Source of the DNA: Phytophthora sp. 'mugwort'
Taxonomy: Eukaryota > Oomycota > Peronosporomycetes > Peronosporales > Peronosporaceae
Length of the DNA: 64,000 nt
Direction: 5' to 3'
NCBI GenBank assembly: GCA_033558025.1
Contig: JAUCEF010000013.1
Coordinates: forward strand, 1,729,001 to 1,793,000
How positions within the stretch are numbered: position 1 is the first letter of the stretch; each line of letters starts with the position of its first letter. Positions 1-10,420 of this stretch are shown piece by piece. The notes under the pieces are model-generated. The model had not been told where the DNA came from. It saw only the letters and a list, made by a program, of their open reading frames with translations, and ran no database searches. Made by a program: the position numbers and the translations under genes.

Positions 1-99
1 TCGCTATGTGATCGAGAATATCCGGGGAGACGACAACGTGGGAGTCGATATGGCCGTTGGGGGAACGCTCAAGCTACGCCAGTAGAAGCTGTTCCCAGT

Positions 100-660
100 A
101 TGAAGCAAGTCGTTGTCGTCCCGCCTCTCTCGCTTCTCGAAGACGAGGGTTTTGAGTGGCCTACCTTGGAAAGAATTTGCTCGGCCCAACGTCAGCAGAT
201 CAATAAGCCTGACTGTGTGGTATGGAACGGTGAAAGAGCGTGCTTCATCGTAGGAGAGAACCGTGTGTGGATCTCAGAAAGTGATAGCGATATCACTCAA
301 CTGATTTGTGTAATCGCACATGCGGGTCGCAGTGGTCATCGTGGAGAAAGAACGACGGCCGCCGCAATTGTATCTTGGTGCTGGTGGCCTACGTTGACTC
401 AAGATGTCGCTAGCTGTGTCCGGTCGTGTATCCATTGCGTAGCGACTCGCGATGGACGATAGACGAGGCCGTACGGGGCTGCACTTCATGCCACCAAACC
501 AAACGAGGTGCTACATTTTGACTATCTCTCAATCCCGGAAGATGAAGACTCGCACCACAAATATGTGTTGGTGATCAATGATGACTTTAGTGGATATGTG
601 GAACTCTACCCGTCAAAGATGACAGATGCGAAAACGTGCGCGCTTGCCTTCTATCATTAT
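100..660 (+). pseudogene. Ty3/gypsy integrase fragment (zinc-binding plus start of core)
   Basis: This is the 3' part of a gypsy-type pol gene. At 290-460 there is an HHCC integrase zinc-binding pattern: His in IAHAG, His in SGHRG, then CVRSCIHC with the two Cys pairs. A stop follows at about 460, and reading continues in another frame from about 465, where RPYGAALHATKPNEVLHFD leads into the integrase core (HFDYLSIP, then YVLVINDDFSGYVELYP with the first catalytic Asp region). Homology stops near 660, before the second Asp and the Glu, so the integrase is broken by one frameshift and truncated. The next 0.9 kb may be the LTR and leader of the neighbouring element. The family call is secure; which element it belonged to is inferred. 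Confidence 0.8.
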
Positions 661-1590
661 GGTATTGCAGATGATAAGATGGAGGTTGACCGGCAGCTGG
701 GGATCCTAGTCGGCAGCGGCAGCCATGACATCGTCAGGCTGATGGATCCGGACAATGCGACACGCCTGGTCTGTATATGGTACGGATCGTGGACACGTCC
801 TGTAGGATAAGATCCTAGTACCGGATCCGATCAGTTTAGTGCACACCTGGTAGAAGATCCGTAGCTACACCGAGGTAGAGTGGAGACGGTTGGACAAGGG
901 TCAGAGATGGGATCCTGGGTTATAATTAGTTTGTAGGATAAGTTTCTGGGATGGGATCCGAAGGTAGATATGCCAAGGCATAAATCAGAACCGAATTTGC
1001 ACTGGAAGACAGACTTGACTATTGTATAGAGGATTTCTATGGGCCCCATCCATATATCAAGTCTAACTTTGGCGATCTTCCTGCACACGTGGCAGCCCCT
1101 GGATAGCTTGGCCAGGTCGCGCTCGCCCTTTGGCTCCCCCCCCCCCTCAAGATCCCGCTATTGGAGGCGGCAAACATCGTAAAGGAACAAGGACAACTCT
1201 GATAAGGAACAAGGACACCCTCAAGAAAAAACAACTCCGGATCCACAAGGTGTCTACGCAAGAGCGGATCCCGTGCGCAGGAATACCCGCGCGGATACAC
1301 CCCCTCCCAAGTCCCCACAAGGACATCCAAGGCCCACCAAGTGCGCATCTCGTGTCAACGAGAGAGCAGTACCAGCCCGCCGACTGGTACACAAGGTGAA
1401 CCACTCAGCAACAACACGGCCGTCGGAGTACCCCTTCCGGTAGTCGGTGTCTGGGCGCAGTACATGTGGGTTGGGATCCTATCGAATTTCAGCGGACCGC
1501 TCCACCACAATGGTGCGTGTGCCCGGCTCTCTTGGCGAGGCAGGATTTCAAACCGTGAGTCACAGATGATGCGCAAGTGAGCAATAGATC
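661..1590 (+). mobile_element. Presumed LTR/leader of gypsy element A, non-coding
   Basis: No coding frame with recognisable domains is present. The stretch lies between an integrase fragment and a gag of the same orientation, where an LTR and untranslated leader would be expected. It shares the strong GGATCC enrichment of the downstream gag, which suggests it belongs to the same element. I could not find clear TG...CA LTR ends, a second LTR copy or a primer-binding site, so the LTR boundaries are not defined. Confidence 0.4.
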
Positions 1591-1599
1591 GGGAGATGA

Positions 1600-3730
1600 A
1601 GCGCCGACGGTGACTGGATCGCCGACGGCGTCGCTAAAAGAGAGATCCATGGATCGGCCGAGCCCTGGGAGGAGCTCCGCCGACGGAAGAGAGGATGTCT
1701 GGCAACGCATCAGGAGAGAAACCTCGCTTTCCTCCCCAGATTAGAAGAAGACGAAGGCCGCACGAAAGAAACTCAAGGCACCAGACTCGGATAGCGAAGA
1801 TCGTGCTGTATTGAAGTCTACCTGGTCACGATCTAAGCTGGAGTCGGCGTAGGTTCGTACGGAGCTGAACGACTTCCTGCACAAGGACCCAGCGATGCGG
1901 ACCCAGCTGAAACAGCTCGGATCCCTTACCGGACCTGTGTCGGCCCCGTCATCAACCACGAACAAGCTGCCCGCCGCGGTGAACCTGCTGAGAATGCTGG
2001 AAGAGATCGGCATCACGGCAGGAGCGTTCGACGCTGACGGCCTGTTCCAGTTTGACGCCGACACGATCCGAATCTCGGCCGCGTCGCTCTTCAACTTGCT
2101 GAAGCCCCTCGTGGGCGAGCGATTGGCGGCTGCAGCGCCCAAGACCAAGACCGAGCCCAGCTCGACAATCGGGACCAAGGCTGGATACATCTCGTCGCTG
2201 GAGACCAAGGCAGCGTTCACAAGGTTGCTGGAATACCAAACAGGATCGTCGCAGTACGCGTCGGCTACGTCAGAAGTCGGATCCAGCAGCACATCGGAGC
2301 CGTGACAGATGGCCTTGGGCCAGCCGGTGCCGCGATGCTGCAGTCACGTTCTGCGAGCACTCTGAAAGATAAGATCCCCGCTCCTCCTCCGACGAGACCA
2401 TCGCAAGTCCGGATCCGGCCCAGGACCCGACGAGTGGTCTTGAGACGTACTTCCAAGCGGTTATGGCACGTTTCCTGGGCGAACGTCAAGCGGCCCGGGC
2501 TCCACGCCGGACTCCGTCCCACGCGAGTGCGTCGACATGGAATCGGTGGGATGGCAAGATCACCACCCCGAGCACTGGGAGGGTAATCCGGATGATCTCG
2601 ACATGGGACCCACGAGACGCACGGCTACAACAGCGGTAGCAGTCGCTCCGACTGGAACGTCGACGTTTCAACGCGGCAAGATATCGGCCATATCGGATAT
2701 GAAGGAATTCACAGGCAAGGGTCATGACGAACAGCGCGCATGAGGGTGGATCAGCAAAGTCAAGTCTGCATTCACGAGGATCAAGCCGCAGACGAAGAGA
2801 AATGCCTTACCTTCGCGGATTTGCTTGCCGACACGCGAGGAACTGGTACAGGCAGCTGAGCCGATCCACGCGGACGAAGTGGAGTGACTTGCTCAGGAGC
2901 TTCCAGACGCAGTACGGATTGGGAATATCGGTAGCCCGGTAACATTGCCAAGCGCGCGTGCAGAGGTGATGCCGCTAGAGTATCTGTAGCGCCTCAACGT
3001 CGCAGGCATACGCGCGCGGCTGAAGGTCAAGGACGGCGACGCGAAGGCCTGTCGCGAGCATGTGGAACACTTCATCGAGACTCTGGGAGACCAGGATCTT
3101 GCGGATCAGCTCATATTGCTACACTTGGCCGACGCTAAGCTGCTGGAGGACGTGCTGCGCGCGCGCGAGCGTGCGAAGTCGCGCTAGAAGAAGTCGACAG
3201 TACCCGGCAAGTACCGATCCAAGCCGAGTCCTGCGCCACCAACGGCGCCAGCCCGTGCTGTACCTGTACGCGCTATCAAGATCCCTGATTCCGAATCCGA
3301 GTTCGGATCGGACTCTGACGAGTCAGGATCCTAAGGCGAACTGCGCCAAGCGTAAGTGATGGCGGCGAGTGACCAGTCTCAGGCGGCTACAGCAGCGGAT
3401 CCGCCAAGAGTACCGGATCCTCGGCACTCGAACGATGCGCAAGAGGATCCTCGATGGCACGGCACCGCCCGCGTTTCGGCAGAGATGACCAGATGCGCTG
3501 CTCGCTCTGTGGATGGTGTAAGCACTCGGATCTTGGGTGTTGAAAGCGTCTGATCTGTCAGAGTGCGGCAAGAGAGGACATCCGTCAGATCGGTGCTTTT
3601 TCGCGTGGCGTGGCTGTGGTAACTCCACGATCACGGCTAGTACCAGATGGAAGAGTTCTATAACCTCATCCGTCAGTTGTTCGACCACAGCAAACATCCG
3701 GGCCTACTACCCGAGGCGGCTGAGAAGTTT
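1600..3730 (+). pseudogene. Ty3/gypsy gag of element A, frameshifted
   Basis: Successive frames on the plus strand give a gag polyprotein. A Lys/Ser-rich N-terminal part runs at about 1600-2305. The retrotransposon gag domain lies at about 2660-3180, with FQRGKISAISDMKEFTGK, then ARNWYRQLSRSTRTKWSDLL, and later VEHFIETLGDQDLADQLI, each in its own frame. A basic linker and an acidic Ser/Asp stretch follow at about 3290-3330. Cys-rich zinc knuckles lie at 3490-3610 (CSLCGWCKHSDLGC, then ECGKRGHPSDRC). The end, EEFYNLIRQLFDHSKHPG at about 3650-3705, runs into a tRNA-like insert. At least five frame changes or stops separate the pieces, so the gene is dead. GGATCC hexamers are strikingly frequent here. 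Confidence 0.75.
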
Positions 3731-3820
3731 TTTTGTTGTTGTTAAACTAGGACGCTCACCGGTTTTGAACCCGGTACGCGACGAGCATTCTAGCTCATTC
3801 ATCTATGCATTCTTTGGGAA
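3728..3820 (-). mobile_element. tRNA-like / SINE-like insert in gag-pol
   Basis: Read on the minus strand, this short insert has a tRNA T-arm-like block: ACCGG and CCGGT stems enclosing GTTCAAAA, a B-box-like motif at about 3755-3772. After it comes CTAGTTTAACAACAACAAA, an A/C-rich tail of the kind found at SINE 3' ends. It splits the gag-protease reading of element A: gag homology ends at about 3715, and protease-side homology resumes downstream at about 3910. I could not define clean target-site duplications, an A-box or the 5' end. It could also be a chance tRNA-like sequence. Confidence 0.35.
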
Positions 3821-3909
3821 GAAGCCGAAGGATCAGGTTAGCGGATCGCGAGCTGATCTATTGGTAATATATATGAACTTCATAAGAAACGTAAGGCTAT
3901 GGTTGCAAG

Positions 3910-4165
3910 TCTTCGACCTGTTGACGACTACCAACGATTCAAGGCACGATGACTTTGGATCTGCGGCCAGGCGAGTCGCGTCGATACTGAAAGTACCATG
4001 TCCCCGACAAGCACTTCAAGCCGGCGAAAGCGAACAGCAAGATCAACAACGCCAAGGCTATGGCGCTTCTTGACTCAGGATCCGAGGTGTCGATCATCGA
4101 CGCCACCTTTGCTCGTAACGTAGGATGCCATATCGACGCAAGCAGAGTCAATGGAATGCCTCGGA
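3910..4165 (+). pseudogene. Retropepsin fragment of gypsy element A
   Basis: The reading MALLDSGSEVSIIDATFA (from 4060) is a retroviral-type aspartic protease active site, with D-S-G in place of the commoner D-T-G, followed by the flap-side sequence ARNVGCHIDASR. The linker before it (RMTLDLRPGESRRYR, about 3935-3985) is in the same general reading but in shifted frames. Protease homology is lost at about 4160, where sequence of the opposite-strand element B begins, so reverse transcriptase, RNase H and integrase of element A are missing here. Confidence 0.7.
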
Positions 4166-4793
4166 ATTCTCGGTTCTTCGTGTCCTGGCTGATTCGCATA
4201 CGGCGCACCCATCGCTTCGCCCCGTGTCGTCGTCATTCGCTGCCCCTCCGGCTGCTGGCCTGAAGTTGCTGATCTGTCACTACCACGACTTCTCGCAGCT
4301 TTCCATCGACCACCTCGTTCGACTTGCTCAACGGCCGCTGTTCCTAGCCGTGCACGACTGCTGCTTCTTCGACGGGAGCGACGCGTGGCTGCCCTACATC
4401 ATCCACCGCTTTCGTTGCCGCTTGTCGCTGAGCTTCTTCGGCACGACGCTGGCTCCTCTTGTCAATTACCGCAACATTTTCGTTTTGTCCGCCACTTCCT
4501 CACAGTGCCGGGGCGAGGCACGTATGTCGGCTGCGGTTGATTCCTTTCCTGCTGTCGTCGTCGTGTCCGCGCCTTCTGCCGCCTGTACATGTTCCGTCTT
4601 TGTGACCGCAACTACTTATCGCTGAGTCGTTGTCTAATCCGCCGCTGGCTCCTTCTCTGCGGGGTTCGTGTTCGTCTCACCCACAGCCTGCTCGCACTGT
4701 CTCGTCGAGGCCTGCTCGATGATCAACTGCTGCTTACCGTCCAGTGTTTGAGTTTGGCCCTCACAGAGTTGCGTCGCCTGCTTCGCCGCGCCA

Positions 4794-5310
4794 CTACCCG
4801 CACCACCTGCTATATTGGCTCCAGTTGCGGACGTTGGCATCGCCGCAGTCTGCTCGTCGCCTCGACTTCTGCCATCGCTTAATTGCTGCTAGTACCGTTG
4901 CCGCTGCGGGTGAGAGTTCATCCGCCACCACGTTGGTGCTTCCTGGTCGATACTGAACATCGAAGTCAAACTCCTGCATGGTAGCGCCAACCTATGTAAT
5001 TTCCCGGTGAGATTTGGACTCGTCATGAGCCATTTTAAAGACGCCGTGATCCGTGACAATGGGGAACGACCTTCCGTGCAAATACGGTCGGAACAACTTG
5101 ATCGCCCACACTACCGCCAGACACTGCAACTCGGTAATGCCGTACTTACTCTCCGCCGGACTGTTCACCTTACTTGCATATGCCACTGGCTGTCATCCAT
5201 TGCCACCATCCTGCATCATCCAAGCACCCAATCCGACTTGGCTTGCGTCTGTCACCACGGAAAGGAAGCTGGAAGCTCGTGTATATCAGGACTGGCTTCG
5301 TTGTTAGTAT
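4794..5310 (-). pseudogene. Gypsy RNase H-like domain of element B
   Basis: The minus-strand reading contains [20 protein letters not shown] (5186-5120), the classical RNase H motif with Glu in ITELQ. It continues into [17 protein letters not shown] and [10 protein letters not shown] with the catalytic Asp. After a frame change comes QEFDFDVQYRPGSTNVVADE (4979-4920), the end motif that in intact gypsy elements reads RPG..N..ADALSR. Sequence further left (4260-4790) is Ala/Glu/Arg-rich and shifts frame repeatedly. The family is clear; the gene is not functional. Confidence 0.8.
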
Positions 5311-5619
5311 CGCTTTAACCCGTTCAAACGCCACATCCTGAGGTAATCCCTATTCCCCATCTACGCCTTCCTTAGCAATTTCGTCAACAGTGCCATCATC
5401 GATTAAAAGCCTTTCACAAATCGCCTGTAGTATCCTGCAAGATACACAAAACGTTTCACTTCAACAGCATCTTGTGGCTTTGGAAAGTATCATACTGCTG
5501 TAACCAGCCGCTCCAGTGGCCGTACTTTTTCGTTGGTAAGCTCTCGTGTCCAAGATTTTCAATAGAGCTCGTTGCAAACATACACTTCTTTAGCTTGAGC
5601 GTGAGGCCTCAACCGCCAG

Positions 5620-6240
5620 TCACTCAAGTATACAGGTTAGCTCAATCATGTGCCGCACAATGCTTCTGCGGGTGTGCACAACAATAGCATCCAAATAAAC
5701 CAGGTATGTAGTCCACATTAAACACCGCAGGACTTGGTTCATCATACACAGGAGAGAGGGAGCGTTCGTCAAACCGAATGGCATACGAACGAGCCGATAC
5801 AATCCCTTATTTGTGGTAAAAGCTGTATTATCTCGATCTCCAGGTGACACCAAAATCTGCCAGTATGCAGCTTTCAGGTCTAGGGTGCTGAACAGCAAGG
5901 CACCGCCTAGTACTTCCAACGTTTCGTAAATTCGCGGCAACGGATACACGTATTTCCGCGTAATTTTGTTGAGCGCTCGACAATCTACGCAAAACCGCAC
6001 CCCGCCATCCTTTTTGCGTACAAGTACTACAGGAAACCCCAAGCTCCATTATCCTCTTCGATCACTCCTGCGGCTAGCATCTTCTGCACTTTCAAGTTGA
6101 CCACTGCGTTTCCGTCTGAGCTTGTCTGCGCCATTTCAACATGAAGAAACTGCGTCGTCTGTGTTAATATGGTGCTCAATATCCAACGACGTGGCGGGTG
6201 GGCAGTCATCCTCGGTCGTCGTTAGACGTCGATACGCCCT
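5620..6240 (-). pseudogene. Gypsy reverse transcriptase of element B, YLDA mutant
   Basis: This is the reverse transcriptase fingers and palm. VVLVRKKDGGVRFCVDCRAL (6030-5970) is followed by LNKITRKYVYPLPRI and FSTLDLKAAYWQI with the first catalytic Asp, then TAFTTNKGLYRLVRMPFGL with NAP after it. The last palm motif reads LVYLDAIVV at about 5700 instead of the usual Y-x-D-D. Loss of the second Asp of the metal-binding pair would by itself abolish polymerase activity. A stop follows at 5620, and the thumb region (5310-5620) is only recognisable in fragments. The region before the palm (6209-6030, ...KMLAAGVIEEDNGAWGF) is in another frame. Confidence 0.85.
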
Positions 6241-6376
6241 CAGAAATGTCAACACGAGCCGTTGCTGCTTTCATCAGTCGTACCAATGTTCACGGCAGTC
6301 TCGTCCGGCAATCGTTCGGCGTCGTCGCTCATTTTGTCGAGCCAAGCTGCCACCCGCTCTCGTTGCAGTTTCCCGT

Positions 6377-7216
6377 TCACTTCCAGTACTTGCTATCGTC
6401 GTCCAGTGGTACCCATGTGCCTAACTCTTTCTTCGGCGGCAGTCGTACTTGGTCACCTTGCGCGTTAATCGCTGGCACCCATGCACGTCCGTTCTGTGCC
6501 GTAGTCGCGGCGGCTGCCAGCATCACCGCCCCCGTGCAGTACGTAGGAAGGAATATGCCTCTCTCCCCGTCCTCCGCCGTCCTCGATACTTCCACCGGCG
6601 TGACTGTGCTACCCGTCAAATGCGTCTTATTTACCATCCATGGGACGTCAGCTACTCGTGTGCCGTTCGTTCCATCACTTGCTTAAATGGGATCACCACA
6701 GCACGCCCAGCGTATCGAAATCGCACCTCGTTGCTGTCGAGGTCCATGGTCGCACCGGGCTCCTGCATGAAGTCCAAGCCCAGCAAGAACCCATCCGTGC
6801 ATCCCGCTACTATACACGCTTTGCGTATATCGCCTCGTTGAACACACTGGTAAACTTGAATCTCCACACACCCACGTCGTCCAACAGGAAGTGACCGATG
6901 CCCTCCACATAGTCTACCGGAGCCTCCTTCGTGACTCCGCCACCGTACTTCATCCATTCATTGCCTGCCATCGTGTACCGTTCACAACTATCCAACTTTA
7001 CACATTTCCGGTCTCCGGACACCGTCATTGTCGCCGTTGTAGCCCGTCGTCGGAGCCAACGTACTCCACCACATTGTCACGCGTTACAGGGCGTCGCGTC
7101 ATTCGTCCTCGTTGTTGCTTCACTAGACTCACACGTACCGACTTGTCTCGATCTCCATCTGGTTCGACTGGGGGTGGTCGGTCCTGCCGCCGCTGTTGGC
7201 GTTCCTCCAACATCAT
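6377..7216 (-). pseudogene. Gypsy protease region of element B
   Basis: The minus-strand frame at 7028-6810 reads VKLDSCERYTMAGNEWMKYG, which corresponds to the aspartic protease active-site strand (D-S-C in place of D-S/T-G). Beyond a frame change, CIVAGCTDGFLLGLDFMQEP (about 6830-6770) is the conserved C-terminal protease strand, followed by GATMDLDSNEVRFRYAGRAV. The linker to RT (6637-6377) is frame-shifted. The Cys in place of Gly at the active site and the broken frame indicate decay. The call rests on resemblance to the protease region of oomycete gypsy elements. Confidence 0.65.
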
Positions 7217-7545
7217 CTCGCTTTTTCTGCTTCTCGTGTTGGTACGGCGTCTCGCTTGTCGACCGCGCTCCGTTGCTCAGCTTTCAGTTCGCATTCTGAT
7301 TTTCGACGTTTAGCCTGTACCACCCTTAGCCGCCGCCGCTCGGCCTGCTTGTGTACCTTTCGTCGCGCATTGCGAAGCTCCTTCATACCAGCACTCGCAT
7401 TGTTCTCCTCTGATGTATCGGAGCCCACCGCGTCGTCGTCCGGGTTCGACGCGGCCGCCTCTCCGGTCACTTGCAGTACTGGACTCATCGTCACCCCGTC
7501 GTCTCGCACAGCGACGCGCCTTCTCCACTTGGAGCTCGCCACCAG

Positions 7546-10416
7546 CTATGTCGCTGCGAAGTAACGGATATCACGTGCCCCATCACGACGTACGTTGCGC
7601 CCTAAACGCTCATCGACTGGGTCCTCCCGTATGAAGCGCGCTGCAGCCACCGCTGGCCTCACAATGGCTACGTAACGCGTGGCGAGATCCCCATCTCGCA
7701 TAACCACTTCCTTGGCGATCTGGCCCAGCATCTCACCCATCTCTCCTATCTCCGCCGCCCTCGATGCGCATACCGGGTGCACCGGCACTCGCGACGCGTT
7801 GTTCACCTCGCCCACGCTCGTGGCACGATTCTCGTCGAACGTGGCTTGGCTTACTGCGTGCTGCTTGTCGCCATCGCTCGCCTCCATCGTTTCACCTGCT
7901 CCTTGGGTCTCGGCCGCTAGCTGACTGCTCCTTTGTTCGTTCTTGTCTTCCTTCACTGGTCGGGGAGTCCCAACCATCGGACGCCGTACCCCCGCTGCTG
8001 CGCCCGGCTGCCGTTTTTCTCCACCTTCTTCAGCCGTTGCAATTACTCGTCGTTCGTGCCTTGGCCTCGCTGTCCGGACAATCCCGTGCAAAGTGTCCGG
8101 CTTGTGACACTCGTAGCACTTCGACTTGTTTGAGCATTGGCTGACCAGTCACCTTGTTGTCCGCAGTGGAAGCAGTGATCACCCCCCGGTCTGACTTGTG
8201 TTGTTGTGCCTCCCTCTCGTCCCGGTCGTCATCCACCCGAAAATGGTCTCCCGTCTTCTTCTTCTCTTCCGTGGTTGCTTGATTCACGGCTGCTTTCACC
8301 TTTCCTCGGCTTTGCGCCCAGTGCTTCATCATCGCTCGAGTCTTCGTTTTCTCACCGTCCCTTCACCTTGGCTACCCCCAGCCTAGGACTTGGCCGAAGT
8401 TCCGGGGGAGAAGCCGCTGGTGTCCGCTTTCTTTCCGCCTTCTTCAGCTGTACCAGTACTTGTCATTCCATACGTATCCAGGTGGCGGATCCCTCGTGCC
8501 CGAATACGCATTGTACCCTCCTTTCGGGTTGGTAAAGAGTGCCATTGACTGCAAGCCGCCCGTCATCACTTCTCCGCGCTTCGAATCAGCTGTCATGACT
8601 GCTGCTAATCCGATACCGTTAATACCAGGTATGACATTGCTTCTGCCCATCGTGCCGTCCATCGGAACGACGTTCGTCTCGGCGCCGTTGCCCACGCCGG
8701 TCTAACATTCATCATGCCTTCCGCCACGTTGTCCATGGGGTCGTCAATCTCCGTGGCTTTTTCCACCGCTTCTTCCAACGTCCTGGGCTTGAGCTGCTGC
8801 TTCACCAGCTTCTTCGTAGTCCTATCCAAATAGCGGTAAAACTGCGCCAGCAGTACCCGTTCATTAACCTTGTTTCTCCCGACCACATATCGAAGTCCTG
8901 CTGCGAAATCAGCATGCGTTTCACCTAGCATCATTCGTCGCATGCTTACTCGCCACTCCGCAGCTGACTTATCCAGCTTCTCGCCATACCGTCGAAGCAA
9001 TGCCCTCTTCAGGTACGTCCACGTTTGCTTCCGGCAGCCGCCGATTCATATCTACCACCATTTGGCCGCGTTCTCCAGCGGTTTATTGCCAAAGATGAAG
9101 TACAGAGCCTTATCTGACCATGTGCCACGCCCAGACTTCTCCGTTCCTTTCAGCGTGAGCTCCACTCGATCGATCCTAGTGGGGACATAAATTCTCGGGA
9201 AAGGCGTGGACGTGGGGAGTTCCAGGTCCTTCACACTTTTCCTTCGTGGCGTTCGCTCATCTCACGACCCTCGTGCCTTCGTTGACCACGCTATTGGTGC
9301 CGTTGTCGTCGTTCATGGTGTTCACGCCTGTCATGGTGCTCGTCCAACCCGCGGCTAGAGTCGCTTTCGCTGCTCTCCAGCTCACTGCGGCTCCTGCTCC
9401 TGCCCCGATGATTGCCTCCGCCGTCACGCCTATCACCGTCCCTTCCCGACGCGTTCGAGCTACTGCTGCCGTCCGAGGAAGGCGGTTCGGCGCCGCATGC
9501 CTGTCCTGCCGTTGATCGACGAGTGCTGCCGTGTCGTTGCGTCGCGACGCTCGCTGGTTGCCTGCTCGTGTCCTCACCGTACCGCACGATGCTCGTCATC
9601 TTTCCGTTGGTACCGTGCAATATATCGACCGCCCTCGTCATTGCCTCGTGCTGCTTGGTGACGACTCCCGTCTTGATCATTCTGCACTACACGACGTGCG
9701 GGGTCCTGCTGTCCTCGGCGCGAGGACAGCAGGACCCCGCACGTCGTGTAGTGCTGGATGCTCCTCATTATAGCCTCTACTGCGTCTAGATTGGCCTGCT
9801 CCATCCTTGCTTCGTTCGTTGCTGGTGCCTGTACGTCTTCCATCATCGTAGTGAGTCGTCGCATTATCGTCGTTACTTCGCTCATCTGGGGATGCTGCCA
9901 CCGATGCGCTACTCGTTGCACGTCCGCTCATTGCTCTGGCCGTTCCCTCATCGACATTTCTTGCAGCGGCTGTAGGATTTTGGCGCATACTTCGTCTTCC
10001 ACTATCTTGTGTGGCTACATCATCGTGCCCATGTTGATGTTGGCTCAGATCATCATTACTTACCGCCTCCGCCTGCAGGCCAGCAGCCAATGTCGTCAGC
10101 TGCTGCAGTGCGGTAGCGATGACCGTCACTTCAGGTACTTTTGCGATTGCGCCATCGTTTTCCTTTGTCGCCTCGTCCACGGCCAGAACCCTTGACGCCG
10201 ATGTCACGGGCCATGCAGCTTCCTGCTTGTCCTGCTGGCTGGAAGGCTGGACAGGTTGTGTACTCTGGTCCTCGTTGTAGGTGGCTCGTCCTCTTCCAGC
10301 GGCTGGTCGATTTGTTCCGGAACTGCTCTTGTGGCGCTCGTCTCGTTATTCTCTGCTTCCACCACTGCATCGTTCGACGGAATTGTTACCGGTTTCTGCT
10401 TTCCTGTTCGCAGCAC
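7546..10416 (-). pseudogene. Gypsy gag of element B with CACTA palindrome insert
   Basis: A gag polyprotein is spread over several minus-strand frames. The N-terminal low-complexity part (10416-9680) includes Gln/His-rich and acidic stretches. An Arg/Ser/Asp-rich region lies at 9680-9260. The gag capsid-like domain covers 9234-8605 and contains RVELTLKGTEKSGRGTWSDK and FYRYLDRTTKKLVKQQLKPR. A zinc knuckle at about 8125-8080 reads KCYECHKP, then GHFARDCPD after a one-base shift. A C-terminal tail (8091-7546) runs towards the protease. A 69-bp perfect palindrome sits inside the N-terminal part at 9685-9753. Confidence 0.75.
9685..9753. mobile_element. 69-bp CACTA-ended perfect palindrome with 3-bp target duplication
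   Basis: Two 33-bp arms are exact reverse complements (9685-9717 and 9721-9753), separated by GCG. The outer ends are CACTA...TAGTG, the terminal sequence that defines CACTA/EnSpm DNA transposons. The element is flanked on both sides by CTG (9682-9684 and 9754-9756), matching the 3-bp target duplication those elements make. Insert plus duplication is 72 bp, a multiple of three. It therefore looks like a miniature, inverted-repeat-only CACTA derivative inserted in the gag of element B. A template-switch palindrome that begins with CACTA by chance is the alternative. Confidence 0.6.
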
Positions 10417-10420
10417 CTTT

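Larger units (their letters stand above)
4170..10420 (-). mobile_element. Ty3/gypsy retrotransposon B, 3'-truncated and degenerate
   Basis: Read on the minus strand the order is gag (10416 to about 7550), protease (about 7216-6640), reverse transcriptase (about 6240-5620), RNase H (about 5310-4790) and then a Gln/Glu-rich linker to about 4260. This is the standard Ty3/gypsy order, but the integrase and 3' LTR are absent. The left end abuts the truncated protease of plus-strand element A. Numerous frameshifts and stops interrupt every domain, and the RT catalytic motif is mutated. The domains are listed separately. LTRs could not be delimited. Confidence 0.8.

Noticed and set aside
1130..1400. 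Overlapping frames on both strands near 1130-1400
   Set aside because: Low-complexity, proline-rich translations without domain similarity in a presumed LTR/leader.
3750..3790. Possible tRNA gene
   Set aside because: Only a T-arm-like hairpin with an eight-base loop is present; no acceptor stem, D-arm or anticodon arm could be folded. It is kept only as a SINE-like candidate.
4125..9800. Many long plus-strand frames across 4.1-9.8 kb
   Set aside because: They are antisense to gag, protease and RT of gypsy element B; the minus strand carries the recognisable domains.
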